Notes under the pieces: generated by a model
The model's input: only the letters and a program-made list of their open reading frames with translations
Told to the model about the DNA's origin: nothing
The model's database searches: none
DNA from: Alphaproteobacteria bacterium
GTDB taxonomy: Bacteria; Pseudomonadota; Alphaproteobacteria; Puniceispirillales; UBA1172
Assembly (NCBI GenBank): GCA_023259875.1
Contig: JALRFL010000004.1
Location: forward strand, 1-10,852
Direction of reading: 5' to 3'
Length of the DNA: 10,852 nt
Program-made: the position numbers and the translations under genes
Shown here: positions 1 through 6,404 of the stretch, in pieces
Position numbering within the stretch: position 1 is the stretch's first letter
Layout of the letters: each line of letters opens with the position of its first letter

Positions 1-78
1 TGCTGACCTGTTGTTATGCCGTTTCAGATGGGGGAGCTTAAATTGGCTTTAATGTTGCGCTATTATCAAAGCGTTTAG

Positions 79-477
79 CAACAGGTAAATTATTCAGGCG
101 CAACCGCGTTTCAAAAAGGTCTTGGTGCCATCCATGCCATGAGCCATCCCATCGGTGCCTTTTTTAATACCCATCATGGCACCACCAATGCGGTTTGTAT
201 GCCGGCGGTGCTCACCCTTAACGCCCCTGCTATTCATAAACGCTTTGATCAAGCCGCCAGCTATCTTGGCCTTGAAGGTGGGTTTGATGGGTTTTGTGAT
301 TTTGTCCAGCGATTTAATGATCAGCTCCGTATTCCTCGGTCTCTTTCAGACCTTGGCGCTGATCCGTCGCGTCTTGAATACCTCATCTCAATGGCCCTTG
401 ATGATCCATCCTGCGGCGGAAACCCTGTGCCGCTAAATCAAGACAATCTGCGCTGGCTTTTTGAAAAGAGCTTTTAG
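79..477 (+). pseudogene. Iron-containing alcohol dehydrogenase, C-terminal remnant
   Basis: The reading frame after the TAG at 76-78 encodes the C-terminal part of a group III (iron-type) alcohol dehydrogenase, an NAD(P)-dependent metal enzyme that interconverts alcohols and aldehydes. Family resemblance starts abruptly at base 97 with GATAFQKGLGAIHAMSHP. The typical HHGTTNAV block follows, which carries a metal-ligand histidine, and the usual C-terminus DDPSCGGNPVPL ends at the TAG stop at 475-477. About 127 residues remain of a family length near 380. The N-terminal NAD-binding domain is absent: none of the three plus-strand frames of bases 1-96 continues the homology, and stops occur at 4-6 and 76-78. 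An ATG at 139 could start a short 112-residue product, but it would lack the cofactor domain. A 6-bp hairpin (471-476 with 481-486) overlaps the stop codon. The family call is firm; calling it a dead gene is an inference limited by the window edge. Confidence 0.75.
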
Positions 478-598
478 CCTTAAAAGAGGAAGTAGAATTG
501 CTTAGCGCAATGTGTTCTTCCCCTACCTCTGAGCAAATTCAGGATGGGCTTATGATGTTCATAAAATATATCGAAATGAGGATGTCATTGAAAAGAAA

Positions 599-690
599 TG
601 GCGGAGGGGAAGGGATTCGAACCCCCGGAAGGAGTTTCCTCCTTCAACGATTTAGCAAACCGCCGCCTTCAGCCACTCGGCCACCCCTCC
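599..690 (-). tRNA. tRNA-Ser(GCU)
   Basis: Read on the minus strand, the gene starts at 690 with acceptor strand GGAGGGG, which pairs with CCCCTCC near the 3' end. The discriminator base is G (602) and CCA is encoded in the chromosome (601-599). The D-arm GCCGAGTGGCTGAAGGC is present. The anticodon loop TTGCTAA is closed by a 5-bp stem and carries anticodon GCU at 656-654. A long variable arm (AAGGAG/CTCCTT with a GAAA loop) is the class II hallmark of tRNA-Ser, and the T-loop TTCGAAT is standard. It reads AGC/AGU codons. A T-rich run (TTTCTTTT) follows the CCA on the transcribed strand, but no strong terminator hairpin is visible. Confidence 0.97.
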
Positions 691-737
691 GCATGATGGG
701 TATATGGGGTTGCCCCCAACACGGCGTATGCACCCCT

Positions 738-766
738 CATCTAATCAAAGATCAGCCATTTGTCAA
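738..766 (-). promoter_or_regulatory. Predicted sigma70-type promoter for tRNA-Ser
   Basis: On the minus strand a perfect -35 box TTGACA (766-761) is followed, after exactly 17 bases, by TAGATG (743-738), which matches four of six positions of the -10 consensus. The next bases are GC-rich (AGGGGTG), like the discriminator of stringently controlled stable-RNA promoters. Transcription would begin near 731 and leave a leader of about 40 bases before the mature tRNA 5' end. The sequence match is direct; activity is inferred. Confidence 0.7.
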
Positions 767-774
767 ACCATGGA

Positions 775-803
775 TTGCATGATCCCCCAATGCCTGACAT
801 AAT
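775..803 (+). promoter_or_regulatory. Predicted promoter for the HAD phosphatase gene
   Basis: TTGCAT (775-780) and CATAAT (798-803) are separated by 17 bases and match the -35 and -10 consensus at four and five of six positions. The start would fall near 810, about 46 bases before the ATG at 857. The site sits just upstream of, and back to back with, the tRNA-Ser promoter on the other strand. No clear Shine-Dalgarno sequence precedes the ATG. Confidence 0.45.
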
Positions 804-856
804 TAACATTCTGATGCCGGAATCCGGTTTATTTTTGCCTTGCGATTGTTATTTTC

Positions 857-1597
857 ATGCCCATAAAACTGATCATTTTTGACAAAGATGGGGTTCTGCT
901 GGATTTGAGCCAGACATGGGCCTCCACCATTGTAAATATTGCCCGTTATACCGAAACCCTGATTGATGGCCGTGTCCATCACCGTGACTTGCTCAAGACC
1001 ATAGGGGTAGAGCTAAGCGCGGATGGCAGCCACGGCAAGGTGCTTGAAAATGGGCTTTACGCCTCGGGCACCTATGGCTCGCTTGTTCCGGCATGGGGGG
1101 CGTTGGATCATACGCTGATTGCTATCATGAACACGGCTTCTTATATGGATGAAATGATGGCGATTGCCACCCGGTCGGTGCGCGGGCAAACCGCCCCCAA
1201 GGGTGAGGTGAAATCCGCCTTAGAAGAGCTGAAATCCGATGGCTATCTGTTGGGGGTTGTGACCAATGATGGCGCCCCAACGACCGCGATTAATCTGGAT
1301 GATTTGGGGCTGACCGAAATGATGGATCATATTGTCACCGCCGATAGCGGCCATGGGCGAAAACCTGAACCGGGCGGCATTCTGGCGCTGTGTGAACGGC
1401 TGGGGGTCGCCCCTGATGAGGCAGTGATGATCGGCGATACCCACGCGGATCATGACGCCGCCATTGCCGCCGCCTGTCGCCATGTGATTGCGGTCACCAA
1501 TGACGCGCCTGATATCCCCGGCTTTATGCCGAAATCCAGCTTTGCTATCGCGGATTGCTCCGCCCTGCCCCGGTTGATGCGGCAGATAGATAGCTGA
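857..1597 (+). CDS. HAD-superfamily hydrolase (phosphoglycolate phosphatase-like)
   Basis: This 246-residue cytoplasmic protein carries all four haloacid dehalogenase motifs. Motif I is FDKDGVLLD, with nucleophile Asp9 and acid/base Asp11. Motif II is VVTND (Thr136). Motif III is the lysine of GRKPEP (Lys169). Motif IV is GDTHADHD (Asp194 and Asp198, which bind Mg2+). Residues from about 20 to 110 form a helical cap, as in the Gph/PGP-like branch, so the likely reaction is hydrolysis of a small phosphate monoester such as 2-phosphoglycolate. The substrate cannot be read from sequence. The start is set by motif I beginning at residue 8; I see no convincing ribosome binding site. It is monocistronic, convergent with gatB, and has a plausible promoter at 775-803. 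The length is somewhat above the roughly 220-230 residues of typical Gph, mainly in the cap region. Confidence 0.85.
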   Translation: MPIKLIIFDKDGVLLDLSQTWASTIVNIARYTETLIDGRVHHRDLLKTIGVELSADGSHGKVLENGLYASGTYGSLVPAWGALDHTLIAIMNTASYMDEMMAIATRSVRGQTAPKGEVKSALEELKSDGYLLGVVTNDGAPTTAINLDDLGLTEMMDHIVTADSGHGRKPEPGGILALCERLGVAPDEAVMIGDTHADHDAAIAAACRHVIAVTNDAPDIPGFMPKSSFAIADCSALPRLMRQIDS

Positions 1598-1607
1598 GAC
1601 TAAAGCA

Positions 1608-1643
1608 TATAGATATTGAGTATTATATTACTCAATATCTATA
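1608..1643. terminator. AT-rich 15-bp inverted repeat between convergent genes
   Basis: Arms TATAGATATTGAGTA (1608-1622) and TACTCAATATCTATA (1629-1643) are perfect complements around the 6-base loop TTATAT. The repeat fills the 48-bp gap between the HAD gene and gatB, which is where a bidirectional terminator belongs. It is atypical: each arm holds only three G/C pairs and neither strand shows a T-tract after the stem. Termination is therefore inferred from position and symmetry only. Confidence 0.5.
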
Positions 1644-1645
1644 AA

Positions 1646-3112
1646 CTACCCATCTAGTTTTTGTTTAAGCAGGCCGTTGACGACCCCGGGATTAGCTTGA
1701 CCTTGTGAAGCTTTCATCACCTGTCCAACAAAAAAACCAAAGAGCTTATCCTTGCCGCCACGATATTCCGCGACCTTATCCGCGTTATCCGCCAAGACGG
1801 CATCAATCATGGCCTCAATCGCGCCCGTATCGGACACTTGTTTGAAGCCTTTTTCCTCAATCACTTGGTCGGGGTCAGCGCCGCTCTCCAGCATCAGAGC
1901 AAAGACATCCTTAGCAATGCGTCCAGAAATCGTGCCATCGGTAATGCGAGCAACCAATTTGCCAAGCTGTTCAGGTTTCACCGGGGAATCCGCCAGATCA
2001 AGTCCCATTTTGTTAAGCGCACCAAACAATTCCACCGTCATCCAGTTCGCCACTATTTTTGCATCTTGGCCAGCGGCGGCCGTTTCGTAATAGGCGGCAA
2101 CCGCGCGATCCTCACTAATCAGGCTAGCGTCATAGGGGGTTAGCCCATATTGATTGAGCAATCGGGCACGCAAGGCATCAGGCAATTCAGGCAGAGTGTC
2201 CCTTATCTGATCAACCCACGCCGCATCCAGTTTCAACGGCAACAAATCAGGATCAGGGAAATAGCGGTAATCATGTGCGTCTTCTTTGGATCGCATGGGG
2301 CGAGTTTGGCCTGTGGCATTATCAAAGAGACGGGTTTCTTGATCAATGGTGCCGCCGTCTTCAAGGATTTCAATCTGGCGCGCCACCTCACTATTGATCG
2401 CTTGGGCGATAAAGCGGATAGAGTTGAGATTTTTGGTCTCTGTTCGTGTGCCTAGGGGTTCACCCGGGCGGCGAACCGAAACATTACAATCCGCCCGCAA
2501 TGAGCCCTGTTCCATATTGCCATCGCAAGTGCCCAGAAACCGCAGAATGGCGCGTAGTTTGCTAACATATGCGGCGGCTTCTTCGGCTGAACGCATATCT
2601 GGTTTTGAAACAATTTCCATCAGCGCCACACCAGACCGGTTCAAGTCAATAAAGGATTTGGTCGGGTGCTGATCATGCATGGATTTGCCGGCGTCTTGCT
2701 CCAGATGCAGGCGTTCAATGCCAATATCACGGCTGCTGCCATCGCTAAGGGTGATGTTAATACTGCCCTCACCCACAATCGGCTGTTTGAACTGGCTGAT
2801 CTGATAGCCTTGCGGCAGATCAGCATAAAAATAATTCTTACGGTCAAAGACGCTGACCAAATTAATCTCAGCGTTGAGGCCGAGCCCTGTTCTGACGGCT
2901 TGCTCAACGCAAAACCGATTGATCACTGGCAACATCCCCGGCATAGCGGCATCCACCAGCGAGACATGTTCATTAGGGCCAGCGCCAAACGCCGCCGATG
3001 AGCCCGAAAACAACTTCGCCTGACTCGACACTTGCGCATGAACCTCTAGCCCAATGATGACTTCCCATGGGCCTGTGCGCCCCTCAACTAATGGTGATAC
3101 GCTTTTTGTCAT
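1646..3112 (-). CDS. gatB: Asp-tRNA(Asn)/Glu-tRNA(Gln) amidotransferase subunit B
   Basis: GatB binds the misacylated tRNA, phosphorylates the Glu or Asp side chain with ATP, and uses ammonia channelled from GatA to form Gln-tRNA(Gln) or Asn-tRNA(Asn). The 488 residues fit the family. The N-terminal catalytic cradle begins with WEVIIGLEVHAQV, followed by QGYQISQFKQP, FIDLNRSGVALMEIVS and YRYFPDPDLLPL. The C-terminal YqeY-like tail, which contacts the tRNA, closes with the typical QVMKASQGQANP and VNGLLKQKL. The start ATG (3112-3110) overlaps the gatA stop as ATGA, which implies coupled translation at the end of a gatC-gatA-gatB operon. No frameshift or missing segment is seen. The protein acts in the cytoplasm as part of the GatCAB trimer. 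Confidence 0.97.
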   Translation of the reverse strand: MTKSVSPLVEGRTGPWEVIIGLEVHAQVSSQAKLFSGSSAAFGAGPNEHVSLVDAAMPGMLPVINRFCVEQAVRTGLGLNAEINLVSVFDRKNYFYADLPQGYQISQFKQPIVGEGSINITLSDGSSRDIGIERLHLEQDAGKSMHDQHPTKSFIDLNRSGVALMEIVSKPDMRSAEEAAAYVSKLRAILRFLGTCDGNMEQGSLRADCNVSVRRPGEPLGTRTETKNLNSIRFIAQAINSEVARQIEILEDGGTIDQETRLFDNATGQTRPMRSKEDAHDYRYFPDPDLLPLKLDAAWVDQIRDTLPELPDALRARLLNQYGLTPYDASLISEDRAVAAYYETAAAGQDAKIVANWMTVELFGALNKMGLDLADSPVKPEQLGKLVARITDGTISGRIAKDVFALMLESGADPDQVIEEKGFKQVSDTGAIEAMIDAVLADNADKVAEYRGGKDKLFGFFVGQVMKASQGQANPGVVNGLLKQKLDG

Positions 3113-4590
3113 GACGCGGCCCCTGTTGCCACATAATCAAACCCTGCCGCCTTTTCAATCACCGCCGCGCCGCGAATTAAGGTGTCTTCGCGTAACGCCG
3201 GGGCAATCAACTGCAAGCCCAAAGGCAAGCCATCTGACGACAAGCCCGATGGAACCGATATCGCCGGTATCCCTGCCAGATTTGCTGGAACCGTAAACAC
3301 ATCGTTAAGAAACATACTGACGGCGTCCATCTTTTCTCCAAGCGGAAAGGCCGCGGTTGGGGTTGATGGGGTCAATAACGCATCCACCTGTTCAAACACC
3401 GTCAGAAAGTCTTGCTGTATCAAGCGGCGCACTTGCTGTGCTTTGATATAGTAAGCATCATAATATCCAGCAGACAACACATAAGTCCCGATTAGGATAC
3501 GGCGTTTAACCTCATCCCCGAAACCGGCACCACGGGTTTTGGCATACATATCATCCAAAGTTGCCCCTTCCACACGCTGACCGTAACGCACACCATCATA
3601 GCGCGCCAAATTTGACGATGCTTCTGCCGGGGCAACAATATAATAAGCCGGCAAAGCATATTGCGTATGCGGCAGGCTGACCGGCACACAGCTTGCGCCA
3701 GCGTCTTCAAGCCATGCACGCCCCTTCTCCCACAAGGCAACGATCTCTTGGTTCATGCCCTCAAGGGTATATTGATCAGGTATCCCAATCCGCATCCCTT
3801 TAACGCCAGTGGATAACGCCGCCATCAGGTCAGGCATAGGGGCGTCAATTGAGGTGGAATCCCCGGCATCATGCCCTGCCATGCTGGTCATCATCAGCGC
3901 ACAATCGGCCACATCACGGGTAATCGGGCCTGCCTGATCCAGCGATGAGGCAAAAGCCACAATCCCACGGCGTGAACACCGCCCATAAGTTGGCTTTAAC
4001 CCTACCATACCGCAAAATGCCGCTGGTTGGCGAATGGAACCGCCAGTATCTGTCCCCGGGGCAAGCAAACATGACCTCGCGGCCATGGCCGCCGCTGATC
4101 CGCCTGATGACCCCCCGGGGGTTAGGGCTTTGCCTTTAAGATCACCACTTGCCGCTGTCCACGGGTTAGTCACTGGGCCAAAGACGCTGGTCTCATTGGC
4201 AGAACCCATCGCGAACTCATCACAATTCAGCTTGCCAAGCATCACCGCGCCATCTGCCCATAAATGAGATGTAACAGTGGATTCATAAGTTGGCACAAAA
4301 CCTTTGAGAATCTGCGATGAGGCCGTGGTCTCCACCCCTTTGGTGCAAAACATATCCTTGACGCCCACGGGAATCCCCTCAAGGGCGCCACCTTCGCCTT
4401 TGGCAAGCCGCGTATCACTGGCCTTCGCCATATCCATTGCTTTTTCAGCAGTCACCGCCACATAGGCATTATTATCGGCGGTATCTTCGATAGCCTTAAG
4501 GTAAGCGGCGGTAAGTTCACTTGCTGAACACTCTTTTTTGTCAAGGGCAGAACGCGCGGCGACCGCCGTTAAAGAAAGCAGATCACTCAT
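3109..4590 (-). CDS. gatA: Asp-tRNA(Asn)/Glu-tRNA(Gln) amidotransferase subunit A
   Basis: GatA is the amidase-signature glutaminase of GatCAB, releasing ammonia from glutamine for the GatB active site. The 493-residue protein shows the complete Ser-cisSer-Lys triad: Lys78 in GIPVGVKDMF, Ser161 in the glycine/serine block TPGGSSGGSAAA, and nucleophile Ser185 in GTDTGGSIRQPAA. The motif GMVGLKPTYG follows, and the late region AIPAISVPSG is also typical. Length is normal. The start ATG (4590-4588) overlaps the gatC stop by the four bases ATGA, and its own stop overlaps the gatB start in the same way, so the three subunits are probably made by coupled translation in near-equal amounts. Nothing appears disrupted. 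Confidence 0.97.
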   Translation of the reverse strand: MSDLLSLTAVAARSALDKKECSASELTAAYLKAIEDTADNNAYVAVTAEKAMDMAKASDTRLAKGEGGALEGIPVGVKDMFCTKGVETTASSQILKGFVPTYESTVTSHLWADGAVMLGKLNCDEFAMGSANETSVFGPVTNPWTAASGDLKGKALTPGGSSGGSAAAMAARSCLLAPGTDTGGSIRQPAAFCGMVGLKPTYGRCSRRGIVAFASSLDQAGPITRDVADCALMMTSMAGHDAGDSTSIDAPMPDLMAALSTGVKGMRIGIPDQYTLEGMNQEIVALWEKGRAWLEDAGASCVPVSLPHTQYALPAYYIVAPAEASSNLARYDGVRYGQRVEGATLDDMYAKTRGAGFGDEVKRRILIGTYVLSAGYYDAYYIKAQQVRRLIQQDFLTVFEQVDALLTPSTPTAAFPLGEKMDAVSMFLNDVFTVPANLAGIPAISVPSGLSSDGLPLGLQLIAPALREDTLIRGAAVIEKAAGFDYVATGAAS

Positions 4591-4874
4591 TCGACCACCT
4601 TTGGAACAACAAAAAAGTTAGAGGTTTTTTCCGGCGCATTTGACAGAACCGCATCAGGGTCATTGCCATCGGTGACGATATCATCCCGTAACGGCAAATC
4701 ATGTCCTGTGACACTCGCCAGAGGTTCAACCGCAGAGGTATCAAGCGCATTTAACTGTTCCACCCATGACAGGATGGAGGCTAATTCTTCACTTAAGGCA
4801 GATTGCCGTTCTGGCGCGATCTCAAGACGCGCTAGTCGGGCAATACGGGGAATGGTGTCTTTATCAATGGTCAT
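4587..4874 (-). CDS. gatC: Asp-tRNA(Asn)/Glu-tRNA(Gln) amidotransferase subunit C
   Basis: GatC is the small non-catalytic belt that wraps GatA and GatB and stabilises the complex. The 95-residue product beginning MTIDKDTIPRIARLARLEI matches the family in length and in its N-terminal helix, and the downstream segments ILSWVEQLNALDT and VEPLASVTG are typical. The frame is open up to an ATG at 4925, which would add 17 residues (MLLPLQQLF...) not seen in the family. I prefer 4874 because it gives the usual length and because a likely promoter at 4916-4944 would start transcription near 4909, inside the longer version. No strong ribosome binding site precedes 4874. It is the first gene of the gatCAB operon and is divergent from ruvX. 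Confidence 0.93.
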   Translation of the reverse strand: MTIDKDTIPRIARLARLEIAPERQSALSEELASILSWVEQLNALDTSAVEPLASVTGHDLPLRDDIVTDGNDPDAVLSNAPEKTSNFFVVPKVVE

Positions 4875-4910
4875 GGGCGTGATCACAAGTCTGGTGACAA
4901 AAAGTTGCTG

Positions 4911-4916
4911 AAGGGG
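4911..4916 (+). promoter_or_regulatory. Ribosome binding site candidate for ruvX
   Basis: AAGGGG lies 8 bases upstream of a TTG at 4925 and 14 bases upstream of the ATG at 4931. Spacing favours the TTG; codon preference favours the ATG. The two choices differ by only two residues (MA). Confidence 0.4.
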
Positions 4917-4944
4917 TAATAGCATTGGCTATGGCTATATGCAA
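4916..4944 (-). promoter_or_regulatory. Predicted promoter of the gatCAB operon
   Basis: On the minus strand TTGCAT (4944-4939) and TATTAC (4921-4916) are spaced by 17 bases, each matching the sigma70 consensus at four of six positions. The predicted start near 4909 gives a leader of about 35 bases before the gatC ATG at 4874. The -35 box lies inside the first codons of ruvX. The divergent gap is only about 56 bp, so any ruvX promoter must overlap this one. This is a pattern match only. Confidence 0.4.
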
Positions 4945-5416
4945 GATTGACGATTTCATTAACCAACGCAAATCCATCGGCAAATTATTTGCTCTTGATG
5001 TGGGCAAGAAAACCATCGGTATTGCGGTCTCTGACCCTGATTGGAAAGTGGCGTCACCTGTGACGATTCTGCGGCGCCTGAAATTTACCCCTGATATGGA
5101 AAAACTGAACGCGCTTGCCCTTTCCCATGAGGTGGGCGGGTTTGTTATTGGCTGGCCGCTTAACATGGATGGCAGTATGGGCCCAAGATGCGATTCTGTT
5201 CGGGATTTCACCTATGCTTTGCTTCGCCTGAAAGATTGGCCTGTGCTGTGGCAAGATGAACGGCTTTCCACGGTTTCGGTTGAACGCGCCATGATTGATG
5301 CGGATATGACCCGACAAAAGCGTTCTGAACGCCGTGATGCGCTAGCCGCAACTTGGATCCTGCAATCAGCACTGGACGTTATGGCAGGTCAGGATTATAA
5401 GGATGGTCATGGGTAA
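4931..5416 (+). CDS. ruvX: RuvX/YqgF-type putative pre-16S rRNA nuclease
   Basis: This 161-residue RNase H-fold protein belongs to the YqgF/RuvX family, implicated in maturation of the 16S rRNA 5' end and reported as a Holliday-junction resolvase in some bacteria. Visible motifs are ALDVGKKTIGIAVSD (catalytic Asp23), VIGWPLNMDGSMGPR (about 72-86), the WQDERLSTVSVERAM block with Glu110, and SERRDALAATWILQ with Asp136; together these carry the expected acidic residues. GWPLNMDGS has Trp where GLPLN is common, a mild variation. The start could be TTG 4925 rather than ATG 4931. The last 8 bases overlap the preferred pyrB start, so it probably leads the ruvX-pyrB-pyrC-plsY transcription unit. It is divergent from gatC. 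Confidence 0.93.
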   Translation: MAICKIDDFINQRKSIGKLFALDVGKKTIGIAVSDPDWKVASPVTILRRLKFTPDMEKLNALALSHEVGGFVIGWPLNMDGSMGPRCDSVRDFTYALLRLKDWPVLWQDERLSTVSVERAMIDADMTRQKRSERRDALAATWILQSALDVMAGQDYKDGHG

Positions 5417-6404
5417 TCAGAACAGGCAAGATAACGGATTAGCTCAAGCCGATGATCAGCTTGGCTTTGCCGCTTTACCTGATAAGCATTTGCTTGGAAT
5501 TGAAGGGCTTCAACGCCCTGTGGTCGAGGCCATTCTTAATCGCGCCAATAGTTTTGCTGATCTGCCTCCTCGCGAAAGCCTAAGCCATCTCAAAGGCGTG
5601 ACGGTTTTCACCATCTTCTTTGAAAACTCAACACGGACAAAGGTTTCGTTTGATCTGGCGGCGCGAAAAATGGGGGCATCAGTTGTGAATGTTCCGGTTG
5701 CTACCTCATCCATCAAAAAAGGCGAAAGCCTGATTGATACCGCCGTCACCCTTAATGCCATGCATCCTGATATTCTGGTCATGCGGCATCAAAACTCTGG
5801 GGCGTCGCTGTTGCTATCCAATTATGTTGACGCGGCAGTGATTAATGCCGGGGATGGACGGCACGAGCACCCAACACAGGCCTTGCTAGATGCCCTTACT
5901 ATTCGCCGCCGCCTCGGTCATATTGAAGGTCTGAATATCGCCATTTGTGGTGATATCGCCAATAGCCGCGTGGCACGGTCAAACATTCATCTGCTTTCTA
6001 TTCTTGGCGCGAATATCCGATTGATTTCGCCAACAACCTTACTGCCGCAAGATATCACCGAAATGGGCGTTAGCGTTTATCACGATATGGCAGAGGGGTT
6101 GAACGGCTCGGATATTGTGATGCTTCTTCGCCTTCAGCAAGAACGCATGCAAGGGGCAGAAACCCCATCGCAACGCGAATATTTCCATCGCTATGGGCTG
6201 ACGCGTGAAAAACTGGCGCTGGCCAAGCCTGAAGCACTGATTATGCACCCCGGCCCTATGAACCGCGGCGTTGAGATTTCTTCGGAATTGGCCGATGATG
6301 TGGAACGCAGTTTGATCACCACCCAAGTGGAGATTGGCGTTGCCGTGCGCATGGCGTGTTTGGAATCCCTTGCCGCTGGCGTTCTGGGAAGGCAGAAACC
6401 ATGA
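5409..6404 (+). CDS. pyrB: Aspartate carbamoyltransferase catalytic subunit
   Basis: PyrB joins carbamoyl phosphate and aspartate to make N-carbamoylaspartate, the committed step of pyrimidine synthesis. The 331 residues carry the carbamoyl-phosphate site FFENSTRTK (Ser74-Lys78), the SSIKKGESLIDT loop whose lysine reaches into a neighbouring subunit, MRHQ (Arg126), HEHPTQALLD (His154, Gln157), SRVARSN (Arg187), LRLQQERM (Arg241) and MHPGPMNRG. Essential positions are kept; the family's STRTR appears as STRTK. I chose the ATG at 5409 because AAGGA ends 5 bases before it. The ATG at 5403 would add two residues (MV) and overlaps that site. The gene overlaps ruvX at its front and pyrC by ATGA at its end. 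No regulatory pyrI is seen. The adjacent defective-looking PyrC suggests a PyrB-PyrC' type holoenzyme. Confidence 0.96.
   Translation: MGNQNRQDNGLAQADDQLGFAALPDKHLLGIEGLQRPVVEAILNRANSFADLPPRESLSHLKGVTVFTIFFENSTRTKVSFDLAARKMGASVVNVPVATSSIKKGESLIDTAVTLNAMHPDILVMRHQNSGASLLLSNYVDAAVINAGDGRHEHPTQALLDALTIRRRLGHIEGLNIAICGDIANSRVARSNIHLLSILGANIRLISPTTLLPQDITEMGVSVYHDMAEGLNGSDIVMLLRLQQERMQGAETPSQREYFHRYGLTREKLALAKPEALIMHPGPMNRGVEISSELADDVERSLITTQVEIGVAVRMACLESLAAGVLGRQKP

Noticed and set aside
155..436. A 93-residue open frame overlapping the alcohol dehydrogenase remnant
   Set aside because: It is an out-of-frame shadow of the recognisable dehydrogenase frame and resembles no family.
575..589. AATGA/TCATT hairpin downstream of tRNA-Ser as a terminator
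   Set aside because: The stem is only 5 bp and AT-rich, so it could easily occur by chance.
498..782. A 94-residue plus-strand open frame containing GEGIRTPGRSFLLQRFSKPPPSATRPP
   Set aside because: It is the antisense translation of the tRNA-Ser gene at 599-690, a well-known source of false proteins.
4875..4925. A 17-residue N-terminal extension of GatC starting at 4925
   Set aside because: It exceeds the family length, begins before the predicted transcription start, and the family N-terminus begins at MTIDKDTIP.
6356..6400. A longer PyrC starting at 6356 inside pyrB
   Set aside because: ATG 6401 has a good GGGAAGG site, forms the ATGA overlap and gives the normal N-terminus MTDVLIQNAR.
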